Positions 35,039 through 46,818 of a DNA stretch of 64,000 nucleotides are shown in pieces. Positions within the stretch are counted from its first letter, which is position 1. Each line of letters opens with the position of its first letter. The translations under genes were made by a program, and so were the position numbers. The stretch is from Aricia agestis (Eukaryota > Arthropoda > Insecta > Lepidoptera > Lycaenidae), in contig NC_056409.1 in the NCBI RefSeq assembly GCF_905147365.1, positions 15,195,001-15,259,000 of the forward strand, written 5' to 3'. A model generated the notes under the pieces. That model saw only the letters and a program-made list of their open reading frames with translations. It was not told the DNA's origin and ran no database searches.

Positions 35039-38000
35039 TCACAATTTAGAACTAACTGTTTTATGGCTGACTATAACGGAATTGTTAGCTCCAAAATCTA
35101 AACTAAGTTTTGGTATTACGGAGTTCACTAAATCTAAAGTCTCCTGTAGTTTTGTTGGGTGGACTTCGTACGTTTCTTCTTGACTGAAACAAAAAGTAAC
35201 ATTTCAATAAAGTCTTACGTCATACGTGAGTAAAAAAAATCATAAAAAGTACCTATCAAACTTTATTTTAAAAGCAGTTTTTTCTACTAATCGCTTCAAC
35301 ACATTTGCATTATTTTAAATTGTCACCTGCACATTGTTGTTCGGTGTTCCTCTACCCGCAACAGCCGAGCTGCGCGCTGCGGTATCTCCCTCATTCGACT
35401 CAACATTATTTGCCACCACCGATTTTCTGTGAGGCCGCGTTGTCTCACCTGTCAGTCTGGGTAAGTACGCCGACATCGAGGAGTCCGCGAAGGCAGTTGG
35501 CGGCCGCCTCCAGACTGAGGCAGTAGGGATGAGCGCGCGACGCCTCCGCCCGCGCCTGAACCAGCCTCAGCGCCTCCTTGTGCGGCCATACTCGCTGCTA
35601 TACGCACAAATAAATACAATTAATAATGAAATAATTACAGACATAAGAAATAGATAGCGGGCTTACGTAATTTGGTAAGAATATGTCAAGCGCAGCCGAC
35701 ATTCATGACTAACAGATTTGAAACAATTGGAACACATAACTAAGTCATATTCCTAGGAATCCCTTTCTCTCTTAGTACAATTAATAACACAATATGACAA
35801 AATATGACAAAAAGATACTTAATTTTTAATTTAATAAGATTAATGCTTAATTTATGATTGACCACTTCTTTCACCATAATATTGATTTACTTAAAGTTTC
35901 AAATTATAATATTAGGTTTTTATTTTACAACGTTTCTGTCGATATTTTGGTATGAGGTGTCGGGTCACTGTATGTGCTAGTAGCGCCCTCGTCTCCGACT
36001 GTTGCAACATTACAAATTACATATTTAGAGGTATACCACTCACTTCTGACAATAGTTGTGCAGCGATCTGTAGCGTGCACAGTGCGGGTAACGCCACCCA
36101 ACACAGCGCACCCGCACACACGCCCGCACGAGCGTCCGTGCCCGCATGTACGCCCGCACTCTCATGTAACAGTCCATTGCGAGTGCAGTACTCCTGTGCC
36201 GCCTCGAACTCCTGTCATATCAAAAAAATGATTGTCCACTATAAAAAGAGCACCTCAAACTATCCACGTAGTTTCGAATTAAAAGTATAAACTATAAAGC
36301 CTTCAATTATTATATTTTTTTATTATAAGCACTTTGTATTTAATAAAGCAACAAAAACTCTATATTCATGACCGTAATTCAATATCGAGAACTTACAATT
36401 TCTTCTTGTTCCTTGACGTAAAAAAATTCGTAGCGAAGCAGTGCTCTTATTTCTTTGTACTCGTTGTATATAATATTTTCTGAAAAAAAAAAACAATTGT
36501 TATACGTAATTAAGTGTTTCATCAGCGAGCTAAGTATATATTTTTTACCCGCTGACGTAATACACGTTTATAACACTTAATGCGCTGTAAATTATATTTT
36601 GTTTAAACAATGCGCTGTAAATTATATTTTGTTTAAACATAAATATTAATGTTACCATTCAGTGGCTTTTTACTATAAAAACAAAGAACAAAACAGTATG
36701 TATATGCAAACAAATTTTTTCTTTGTTTTTATGGTAAAAATGAAGGTTGCTGATAACTTTTATACACATTCCATTGTGAGTTGTGAGCAAATTCAGCAAC
36801 CTAAACAACATGAAATTTTCGTCTATTTTGCCACCAACCTGCATGAGCAGGTCCCCGGCTGGCCAGCAGGTAGAGCAGGGCGGGCGGGACGAGGTAGTGC
36901 AGCACGGGGTTCACATACAGCTGCAGCTGGATCACAGGCACTGCGCTTACTATCGTCTCGCTCCCCAGACTGTGCCCTGAATTTAATCATTCATAGTAAC
37001 ATCATTATTAACAAATGACCTCAACTCCGTTGCGCAAAAATTTGTACGTCGCGTGCGAACCGTACATTTTTCCGGAATAAAATGTATCTTAATATGTCCT
37101 TACCCGGGACTCAAAGTACCATACCTACCTAACCAGGGATGAAACAGGGGACAACGTTCGTATGGAAAAACTGCCCTAGTGTCTCCTGTAATTTCTCATG
37201 CACGGAACTAATACCAGCTCCGTGGTCTCATGTAACTACCATTATTTTTACGACGAACTGTTTTAGAAGGCTAGAAAAATGATTTCGTTACATACAAAAG
37301 ACATTTACATATTCACAGAGCACAAAACAGGCTATTCCTCGTAGATCGTAAAAGGCGTCGAGTGATACGCATTACGCGGTCTGTGTGGTGAATTTGTTGG
37401 TTGTTTAATGTTTATCTATTGAATAGTTCTTTTGTTTGATTAAAGCGTTTTAGACGTGGGAGAGCCATGCTTCGGCACGAATGGGCCGGCTCGACCGGAG
37501 AAATACCACGTCCTCACAGAAAACCGGCGTGAAACAGCGCTTGCGCTGTGTTTCGCCGAGTGAGTGAGTTTACCGGAGGCCCAATCCCCTACCCTATTCC
37601 CTTCCCTTCCCTCCCTTATTCCGTTCCCTTTCCATCCCTACCTTCCCCTATTACCCTATTCCCTCTTAATAGGCCGGCAACGCACCTGCAGCTCTTCTGA
37701 TGCTGCGAGTGTCCATGGGCGACGGAAGTTGCTTTCCATCAGGTGACCCGTTTGCTCGTTTGCCCCCTTATTGCATAAAAAAAAAAAAGCGAAATATATT
37801 TTCAAATTCATAGTAGCGAAAAGATAGACTAACAGTTAATAGAGATTACCTACCTAACACACAACATTCAACACAATACGTTTTATGTAGTCAATATTCA
37901 ATTAGAACTTGGTCTAGTAGTAGACCGATTAGCAGTGCCGAATTTATATTTTTTATGACTGTAGGTGAATGAAAGTAGGCCACTTTATTTTCGCTGCCCC

Positions 38001-41000
38001 ATGCGGCCATGTACGATATCTGTAGGGCCTCTGTGAACGCTGCCTCTGCCTCTAGGACGCTGCCGGCTGTCGCCCATAGGCAGTGGCCTTATAACGACCT
38101 ATTTATAAATCCGGGGCTTCCGAGTAGTATGATTTTAATTTGTAAGGACGCTATCACATTTTTTCACAAATATCAAATATTTTCAGGTACCATTTTAAAG
38201 AATAAAGAGTCACACTGCGAGGATATTTTGGTTTGAAATGAAAGATAATATATTCATCTCCACGTCTACGCCATAAAATTTTTTATAGCCGCATACAAAA
38301 TTTTCACCTAAATACGTTTTAACCATCACAATAATCGCAAAAGATTAAAAAATGGAGTTTGACTAGTTAGCTAAATACACTGAACTAAGGAAAATAAAGG
38401 TCTGTCTCCAGGCTGTAACTCAAGAACGGCTATAGCTAGAATTTTCACAGATTATGTATATCTGTTGCCGCTATAACAACAAATACTAAAAATAAAATAA
38501 AGTTACCTAATATTTAAGGGGGGCTCCCATACACGAAACGTAATTTTTTTGTTCTTTTTAGCTCGTAATCAATAATGGTAACAGCTCTCATACAATAAAC
38601 ACAATTTATTGTCAACTTTCGTTCTATACCGGTAGGGAACCCTTCGTGCGCGAGTTCGACTCGCACTTGGCCGATTATTATGTGATAGCGTCCTTCAATG
38701 TCAGTGTAAAAAATTGTGACTAGTCTCGTAAGTCGTAGCTAGCTAACTGTAGTTACCTGGATCTACGACTTCTCTGTTTAAAAACCACATGTAGAATAGT
38801 AAACAATAAAAATTCCTATCACTTTTCAGCTGACTGTGAATTCTAATATTTTGTACTTGGCTACGGTAAACATAGTTATGACAAGTTATTTACACGGCAA
38901 ATGATCTCAGCAAATACGTTTGTTTAGTAACATTATTTAGCTGTAAGATGTGTGGAATCATGTTAATAATACGTTATGAATTATGATAAACGTTGCTTTA
39001 ACGTGTTTGCATAGAGTTTTACAAACAAACTAGTAACTACGTACTTATAAGTTATAACTTAAGCTAACAAGTCTCATGGCTCATACAGTTCTACTTCCGG
39101 GACGTATGGCACGAGCTCGCTTCCGCATGGCCATCATCCATTAAGAGCCCATATGAACCTAACTTGCCTACATACTTTAACCTAGATCTCAAAATCTGTA
39201 AGGTCTAGAAAACTGATTTTTTGACACAAGTAACTTCAGTTCATAAAGATTTAATGCTCAAGACGAAAACACGATTACTCAAAAAATGCTCGATAGTTTC
39301 TTTTTTACAAAAAACCTTGTTTTAGACACATTTTTGCTTGGATCTTCGAAGTTTGCTGTCTTTTCTTTAATATTTTTTAATATCTAAAAACTGTTTTCAT
39401 AATCATTATAGTTCGTCTTTTATTCAAGTAAAACTAACTCAGCGATGATTCGCGCCGTCCTTTTTCACCTGGCATATGAAAGACGGGCGTGAGTGTGAAG
39501 AGAGAAGGACGATGTTTGATTTTTAGAGTCAGGTGAGCTCTTAAGTATTACTATTATAACAATAATTAATACCAAATATGAAATATATTGTTAGTCTATG
39601 TGCTAGAAAAGTGCAACTGTAGTTTGCAGTGTTCATTATCTTAGATAATATCCAAATTCCATAGTCAGTAGTAGTTTTCGGGATAATATAGTTATTCTTT
39701 CTCGGGACTCTGTACCAACTTGTATCAAAATCGATTCAGCGGTTTAATCTTGAAGATGTTACAGACAGACAGACAGAGACAAGACAGAGATTATAAAAGT
39801 GTGTCTGTCTGCGTCAGTGTATCTGTCTGTCTGTCTGTTATCTCTACGCCCAAACCACTTAAACGATTTTGCTGAAATTTAGTATGGGTAGTTACTAAAG
39901 AAGTCAGGGGACAATGGATCGTTGATTTTCTGTTCTTTTATCAGAATTTTCAATTCAAGCTGCAGTTGTCTATCGCGCTCTGCGGGGGGAGGCTTGAGGT
40001 TAGGGAGACATCAATAGATTTAAAAAAATACTTGTTTTTCTTTTCTCTAGCCCTTGGTGTATCCTCTTAAGATCTCTTACTTCCTTAGAAAGACGCAAAA
40101 AATTACTCACCTTTCATCTTTTTCCGGACTTCTGGACTGAACGTCATCGGGTCGCCGGCAATCAGGCGCAATTTGTTCCCTTGTACCGCCATCAAACTTC
40201 TGTGGACCACCAAAATCCTGTGGACGCTCCTTCTCACGTCCGTCTCGTAGACTCTCGCACCTAAACTCCTCAACATATCTATGAGTCCCTCCACTTCTCT
40301 GAACGCGTCGTCCAAAGTTAGAGCCTCGTTTTTAATCAGACTGTCCATCAACACTATAGCTAGTAAATTCGTGATGGTGACCACCGTGTTACTTTGCTGC
40401 AGACTCACAGCGTACTCCGCCACTTTCTGTACTTTTTTCTTTTGGTCCGCGGCGAGGGTGAGCAAGTCGAGGGGCAGCAGGCTGGCGGGAGTCAGGCCCT
40501 GGTCGCCGAGGTACGCGTTGAGGGATATCGTCTCGCCGAATTGAACGTATATATTGCCAAAATTGTCGTTCAGTTTCCCGAGCGATTTTAGGAGACCCTG
40601 TAACATTAAACCTTTTTAATATTTGGGTTAGTAATTTCTTATAATAAAGTCCTATTCATTTTGGCTGGTTAATAAATTTTTACTAATATCTTATCTTATA
40701 TATAAAATTCTCGTGTCACAATGTTAGGCCGCGTACTCCTCCGAAACGGCTTTACTGATTTTAACCAAATTTTATATGCATATTCAGCGGGTCTGAGAAT
40801 CGGCTACTGGGTACTTTTTATATTGATAATTGCATTTATTGAATAAATAATAGTAAATTATTACAACTCGAGACGGACGGCGACCATTGTTTGTGCGACG
40901 GGATAGCGATCGACGTTGCCATGGTGACATACTTATTTAGTCACTTCAATAAAATAATACTAGGCGAAATACCTACTTTATACGGCAAAGAAACATTTGC

Positions 41001-44000
41001 CGGGACAGCTACTGTCTATTAACTTTTCACGCTTAAACCGAAGACCCGAATTGCGGCGCATCGAAGTTGCAGTCGACGTCTTGTTATACCAAAAGCTTAG
41101 TAATTTATAATTTATAATAAAATTATAATTGGGAAGAGTTTGTTTGTTTGTTTGTTTGAACGCGCTAATCTCAGGAACTACTGGTCCGATTTGAAAAATT
41201 CTTTTACTGTTGGATTGCCCATTTATCGAGGAAGGCTATAAGCTATATTTTATTACGCTAAGACTAATTGGAACTAAGGAATAGAGAAAAATGTGGAAAA
41301 AAACGGGGGAAATTATATGAAAGGGCTTATATGAACGCGCTAATCTCAGGAACTACTGGTCCGATTTAAAAAAAATCTTTCAGTGTTAGATAGCCCATTT
41401 ATCAAGGAAGGCTATAAGCTATATTTTATCACGCTAAGACTTATAAGAGCGAAGAAATAGATGAAAATGTGGAAAAAACGGGGGAAATTATATGGAATTG
41501 CTTATTATCTTATGAACTACTGGAGCAATTTTTATGTTATTTGGCAAACATGAAGAATAGACCACGTGAAGGGACATAGGCTATTTTTTGCTGCAAAATG
41601 TACGGTTGCGTGAAATTTCTAAATTACGCAAGCGAAACCGCGCGGAACATCTATATATAATAAAATCGTAGGAAAGTCAATTCTGTATATTGAATATTTT
41701 TATTTTTTGTACAATAAATAATACTTGGGATGCGAACTACTATGCTAACGCGGACGAAGTCGCGGGCAACAGCTAGTTTATAATAAAAAAGTATCGTCTA
41801 ATAACGTAATTTCAATAGCCTTTTAAATGTCGTTTAATTTTGTTATGATGATTGGTGTCGCTAGAGGTTACTGAATAATATACTCACACCAGTCGTCTCC
41901 TTGGGTTTGGGCACGCCCAGGTGCTCGTAGGCGAACAGACTCTGCTCCACGAGTCGGTCGTAGCTGATATTTATCGGCACTATTGTCATGTCCATCACCT
42001 CCCGCGCGAAGTACGGCAGCAGACACATAGACAACATACCTAGAATGTTACTTCGTTTGAAGATACTTGCAGATATAATCTAAATCTGTACTAATATTAT
42101 AATTGGGAAGAGTTTGTTTGTTTGAACGCGCTAATCTCAGGAACTACTGGTCCGATTTGAAAAATGCTTTTACTGTTGGATAGCCCATTTATCGAGGAAG
42201 GCTATAGGCTATATTTTATTACGCTAAGTATAATAGGAGCGAAGAAATAGAGGAAAATGTAGAAAAAACGGGGGAAATTATATGAAAGGGCCTATTTGAA
42301 CGCGCTAATCTCAGGAACTACTTATCTGATTTGAAAAATTCTTTCAATGTTAGATAGCCCATTCATCGAGGTAGGCTATAAGCTATATTTTATTACGCTA
42401 AGACTAATAGGAACTAATAAATAGAGGAAAATGTGGAAAAAACGTGGGAAATTATATGAAAGGGCTTATTTGAACGTGCTAATCTCAGGAACTGCTGGTC
42501 GATTTAAAAAATTCTTTCAGTGTTAGATAGCCCATTTGTCGAGGAAGGCTATAGGCTATATTTTATCACGCTAAGACTAATAAAAGCGAAGAAATAGATG
42601 AAGATGTGGAAATAATGGGCGAAATTATATAGAATTGCTTATTATCTTATGAACTACTGGAGCAATTTTTATGTTATTAGGCAAACATGAAGAATAGACC
42701 ACGTGAATAGGCTATTTTTTGCTGCAAAATGTACGGTTGCGTGAAATTCCTAAATTACGCAAGCGAAGGCGCGCGGAACATCTATATATAATAAAATCGT
42801 AGGAAAGTCAATTCTGCATTTTAAATATTTTTGTACAATAAATAATACTTGGGATGTGATCTACTATGCTAACGCGGACGAAGTCGCGGGCAACAGCTAG
42901 TTCTAAGTTATATAATAACAAGAGAAATTGGGTCCTAATTTCTCTTGTTATTATATAATTTACACTCCCCCACACTGGCAGTCTGTGGGGGAGTGGCTAC
43001 GCGAAGGTCACTAGATCATAGGCGCTTGGCCGCGGCGAACACGGTGGATTTGCGGCGCTCACTAGATGTATGAGCGCCGTGCCGTGCAAGCTCTTCGCCC
43101 GCAATACGCTAGTAGTATAAGGCCCATAAGGCCCAGTAGTCCGTAATATAAGCAGGTCGATGTCTGTCAGTACGAATATCGACGTTAAGGACATTAAAAT
43201 AACATTCATATCAGTGCCCTTGTACAGTGGCTGTTACGCACTCGCCGCGTGCCTTGATAATAGAAAATAGAAGTAAAAACCTTTTGTTTTTAGTATTACA
43301 CAAATCAAATATATAAAATCGTTTACGTTAGGTTACGACACATATACTACATTTTTTTGTTTTTTCTAGAAAGTGTGTAATTTAGCCATAAAATGATTTA
43401 ATTATGAAAAACAGCGTTATAACAGTCATTTTTGAGATTTTTTTCTATCGAGCAGAATTTTTCAAATTGTGTACCAATTTATACAGGGTGTAACAAAAAT
43501 AAGTGATAATACTTTAGGGTGTGTAGGTGTTCCTTGTAGAGAGTTCACTGTGAAAGTAGCAGCGCTGAAAGACCAAAAATTTTTTTTACTTTTGTATGGG
43601 GAAACTTGTGACGCTCGGGCCCTTGCCCATACAAAAGTGAAAAAAAAATTCGGTTTTCAGCGCTGCTATTTTCACAGTGAACTTTCTACAAGAAACACGT
43701 ACACACCCTAAAGTATTATCACTTATTTTTGTTACACACTGTATAATATATCATTGTTGTGCACTGATATACCTTTGCGTATAGGAAATTTTCTCAATTT
43801 TAAAATGGTACTTATTTTATACTTAAATAATGACATTTCCTTTACTAAAAACGTGTTTTAAAAAACCCATTTTACGTAGTTGCAACAACCACAGCGCCTT
43901 AACAAAAAATGTTATGAGAAGTATAACTTACCATACTTGGGCGCCATGCTCTTATTACTCCTGCTTCTGGTTCCCTCGAGGAAGAACTCAACGGGGGCGT

Positions 44001-45153
44001 TGTGTTTAGCTACGAGTGTTCGCACGTAGTGGCGCAGCGTCGCTGCGTACAGCGGCGCGCCGACCAGCGTGCGCCGCATGTAGAACGCGCCCGTCTCCCG
44101 CATGCTCTTACCCACAACCGCCATCGAATAAAAGTCTAAAAATTAGAAAATAAATATTAATATATTATATTACATACATAACAAGGGTCTGGACACATTG
44201 GAAGGAGTCTGAGGAGGCCTTTGCCAAACGGAACACCGAACTTAGGAACCTCTTGTAACCCTTTGTTTTTGGAATAAAAGCCTATTATTATTATTTAAAA
44301 AAAAATTAAAATTAGAATGATAGAAAAATATTGGTAGGCTTGCATAGCTCCCACACTATGTCAGAATCCCTGCACAAGCAAAATTGAATAGTTGTAATTC
44401 ATACCCATTCCAGCAGCCACAGCTGGCAGCTCTATATCGTAGTGGAAACACAAGTAGGTCAGCAAACAGAAGTCGGCATAGCTTCGGTGAGTAGGAAGAA
44501 AAAGTACAGGATTTTTGCCCAGTGATTCCTTTAGCTACAAAAAAAAATCTTACACAAAAAATAAAAAGAAAATTATAACTGATTGAAAATCATTTCTACT
44601 ATGCATAACAATATTTCACCAATAAAAAATATGCAAGTTTTAAATTCTAAAGTATATTTTTCTGAAAAACAAAAATGGTGAATATTTAGTAAATTACCTT
44701 AAGAACAGCAGGCTCATTGACAAACATTCCAATCTTCATCATAAATGATATCTTGAGGAAGACAATTCCCATCCAACGAATAATGTGTAATTTTTTATCC
44801 ATAGCAATTTCATCTAAATAGTTAATAACTTCATTTTTTAATTGTTGTTTAGGTATACCTACTTTTCTGCTTTCCTAAAATAGTCGTTTTATGTAATAAT
44901 ATTTATATAATACAAAATGTAGCATAAAAATATTAATTTAATAATTTTTTACTTTCAAAAAAAATAAACTTACTGCATCAATAAATGAGTCAATGTAAGT
45001 AGAAGAAAGCACAATTTTCTTTAACAACCTAGGGTCGCATTTCACATCCAAGGACATAGTTTTCTTTGGTTCCCATGGTTTTGTCATAAAATTTATAATT
45101 CCAAATTGAGTGTTTCGTGGTTTTAGTATATCAACAAAGTCCATATTCTTCAT
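35039..45153 (-). CDS. Gnpat: dihydroxyacetone-phosphate acyltransferase, peroxisomal
   Basis: Acylates dihydroxyacetone phosphate, the first step of ether-lipid (plasmalogen) synthesis in peroxisomes. Coding exons, minus strand: 45153-44974, 44874-44698, 44534-44405, 44135-43932, 42039-41888, 40597-40111, 36976-36839, 36479-36397, 36211-36044, 35597-35449, 35183-35039. They sum to 2013 nt, 670 residues plus stop, close to the family's usual 680. Acyltransferase motifs in order: HRSYAD (H135, D140; the HX4D catalytic motif), GAFYMRR, FFLEGTRSR (EGTRS at 216-220) and IVPINISYDR. The protein ends SSKL, a canonical PTS1 signal. A second in-frame ATG at 45144 is an alternative start. Exon 7 is read from acceptor TCAG at 36977-36980; a nearby CACAG would break the frame. 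The gene converges on the mannosidase. Confidence 0.93.
36579..36638. repeat. 30-bp perfect tandem duplication
   Basis: The unit AATGCGCTGTAAATTATATT plus ten more bases (ending GTTTAAAC) occurs twice without a mismatch and without spacer, in GNPAT intron 7. The lack of divergence suggests a recent duplication. Just beyond it, 36666-36740 can fold on an AAAACAAAGAA / TTCTTTGTTTT stem. Confidence 0.8.
37456..37790 (+). mobile_element. RTE-like LINE 3' end with A tail
   Basis: Contains GGGAGAGCCATGCTTCGGCA, a pyrimidine-rich CCCTATTCCCTTCCC run, GCCGGCAACGCACCTGCAG and the closing GGTGACCCGTTTGCTCGTTT followed by an A run. The same end occurs in reverse at 24425-24770. It is 5' truncated and non-coding, in GNPAT intron 6. 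Confidence 0.6.
37935..38125. mobile_element. hAT-like MITE, AAATCCGG family
   Basis: Ends near GCAGTGCCGAATTTATA and TATAAATCCGGGGCTTCC are imperfect inverted repeats. The interior (GGCCACTTTA, GCTGCC, CTAGGACGCTGCCG) matches the element at about 52047-52208. Confidence 0.5.
38395..38680 (+). mobile_element. TAGGGTTCC-family repeat, 5'-truncated
   Basis: Carries the family phrases CTGTAACTCAAGAACGG, ATCTGTTGCCGCTA, GGGGGGCTCCCATACA and the end GTGCGCGAGTTCGACTCGCA, but lacks the start seen at 30182. Confidence 0.5.
40686..41095 (+). mobile_element. TATAAAATTCTCGTGTCAC dispersed repeat
   Basis: Opens near TATATAAAATTCTCGTGTCA and has the body phrases GTACTCCTCCGAAACGGC and AATTGCGGCGCATCGAAGTTG. 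A possible relative end (AAATATTTGCCGGGAGAGC) is seen at about 45-90. No coding sequence. The 3' half resembles the Helitron-like group, but the class is uncertain. Confidence 0.45.
41105..41776 (+). mobile_element. Helitron-like element with internal repeats
   Basis: Contains two tandem subunits of about 200 bp that start GAACGCGCTAATCTCAGGAA, and a third diverged one. It closes CGGACGAAGTCGCGGGCAAC then AGCTAG before T, with the hairpin typical of this group. It is closely similar to 42085-42900. Confidence 0.6.
42085..42900 (+). mobile_element. Helitron-like element, complete ends
   Basis: Bounded by A|TCTGTACTAATATTATAATTG on the left and AACAGCTAG|T on the right, the A/T insertion context and TC...CTAG termini expected for Helitrons. 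It carries three tandem subunits starting GAACGCGCTAATCTCAGGAA or GAACGTGCTAA. No Rep/helicase frame. It is in GNPAT intron 4, directly behind exon 5 in gene order reversed. Confidence 0.65.
42908..42958. repeat. 22-bp stem hairpin
   Basis: TTATATAATAACAAGAGAAA plus TT is followed after a 7-nt loop by its exact complement. It lies directly beside the CTAG end of the Helitron-like element at 42085-42900. Confidence 0.8.
43484..43741. mobile_element. 258-bp foldback MITE, TA target duplication
   Basis: Ends CAGGGTGTAACAAAAATAAG and its near-complement are flanked by TA (43482-43483 and 43742-43743). The inverted repeat runs through most of the element (ACTTTAGGGTGTG, GCGCTG, TTCACTGTGAA-type pairs) to a short loop near 43605-43630. 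This matches Tc1/mariner-type MITEs. GNPAT intron 4. Confidence 0.8.
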
Positions 45154-46318
45154 ATTTTTATTTTCTTTGAGTAAAAATGGTAAAAAGTCTTTTTTATTTA
45201 TAATTAAGTATTTTATTTATTTTGTTATCACTAATTTTTATCACAAACTTCATCCAACATGCTGAAATTCACCTATTCCATTAAATAACAACAAAAGAAA
45301 TATAAGGGGTCCTAGTGAGTTTTAAAATGTCGTAATTTAATGTAAAAATAGCACTAGTATTGTTAATATTATTTATTTAAATAATTATAACAAGATCACT
45401 ACATAATAATTTACTTTTTAATTAGGTCAAGTATTAAAATTTCTAACTTCAACTTTAAAAATACTTCTTACTAAGGCATTTGAATTCACAGAATTATTTA
45501 AAATAGGAGCTTTTCCCAACATGGATTTCCATTTTCTCACAAAACAAAAATTTTACTGCAAGCAGCTGGAAAATTGGCTACCGGCAGTGAACTGTCATTG
45601 TCAAATTTTTACGTCTGCACCAAAAGTCAATGGTCTGCACAGACTACGTATAATATGTCATTTGTAAGTGTGTGTTTTTCATGGAATTAATCATAAACCT
45701 ATAATGCTGTATATATTAAGTCTATGGAATTAATATATACTAACGTAGTATATATTAATTCCATGGTGTTTTTTAAATTGCGCTAGGTTGCCAGTGTCAT
45801 TTAAAAGGCGGGAAAACAAAATTGAAACCATAAAAACCTCAAAAACTTTCAAGAATAAAATTGTTGAATAACTTCAAGACGCCATCAAGACGCCATATTT
45901 AACCATAACCATAGAGCTCGACAAGGTTTTAAATGCATGTGGCGAAAAAAGGAACTAACGCTGTCATCATACAAAAACGCCACTTTTGACAGTTCTCTTT
46001 TACCAGCAGCGCCCCCGCCCACGTGCATTTATAACCTTGTTGGATCAGCTGTCATCTGTCAATTTCTCTGGTCAAAGTTAAGGTTAAAGTTAAATTTGCC
46101 TTAACTATAACCATAACTTTAACTTTAACCACGCCTCTGAGTGCAACCCAACCTAAGGGAATTTTGGTGGGAACACGAAAATATGGTCTATTGTGTCACT
46201 GGAAACCAATCTGCAGTATCAGGCAGTATAATATATATGGCGCACTTTGCCACACTCACTAAACCAATACCACTCGACGCAAACGTATTTTTTAGAACTT
46301 TTATTTTTATATTATGTC

Positions 46319-46553
46319 AGCGATCCCCAACCCGCGGCCCGCTGAGTGACTTTATCAGTGGCCCGCGTGATTTTAAACCATTTTGAAATTCCCGTCCATC
46401 GGCAAAATAATGTAGTCGTGGAACGTTTTTTGCCACTTTTAAGTTAATTTTGAAGAACGTTTTTTTTAACCCTAAAAATTGTTTGTTGCAGCCCGCGATA
46501 CCAACATTAAAAGATGTTTGTGGCCCAGAAAAAGGTTGAAGACCACTGCTTTA
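46319..46553. mobile_element. hAT-like MITE (CAGCGATCCCCAACC)
   Basis: Ends CAGCGATCCCCAACC and GGTTGAAGACCACTG are imperfect inverted repeats that begin CAG.G, with CGGCCCG and TTTGTGGCCC placed just inside, as in many animal hAT MITEs. No clean 8-bp duplication is seen. Confidence 0.65.
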
Positions 46554-46555
46554 CA

Positions 46556-46818
46556 TTATATCTTAGTGTCTAAACATACTAGGCTGAATTACGCCGGCGT
46601 AATTTCCGCCGCAAATGGGGTGACACACTATTACCAGCTATTACGTCGCGTTTTGTATGCGTTTGACGCATACAAAACGCGACGTAATAGTGTGTCACCC
46701 ACTCACCACCCCTCGTATTCGGCCCGTATTTTGTATGCAATTTAAACGCGGCGTAAACGCGGCGGAATTTACGCCGGCGTAATTCAGCCTAGTGTTTAGA
46801 GCCTTAGATATAATACAT
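46556..46818. mobile_element. TIR element with a second palindrome inside
   Basis: The outer inverted repeat includes CTAGGCTGAATTACGCCGGC followed by GTAA and extends outward with gaps through TCTAAACA and ATTATATCT. The inner palindrome is GTGACACACTATTA ... GCGTTTTGTATGCG with its complement around 46605-46700. It has no coding content and directly follows the hAT-like MITE. Confidence 0.7.

Noticed and set aside
35952..36290. plus-strand frames with Pro/His-rich translation
   Set aside because: They are antisense to GNPAT exon 9, which fits the gene in phase.
36970..36976. CACAG acceptor for GNPAT exon 7
   Set aside because: It would shift the frame; the TCAG a few bases upstream keeps the phase with exon 6.
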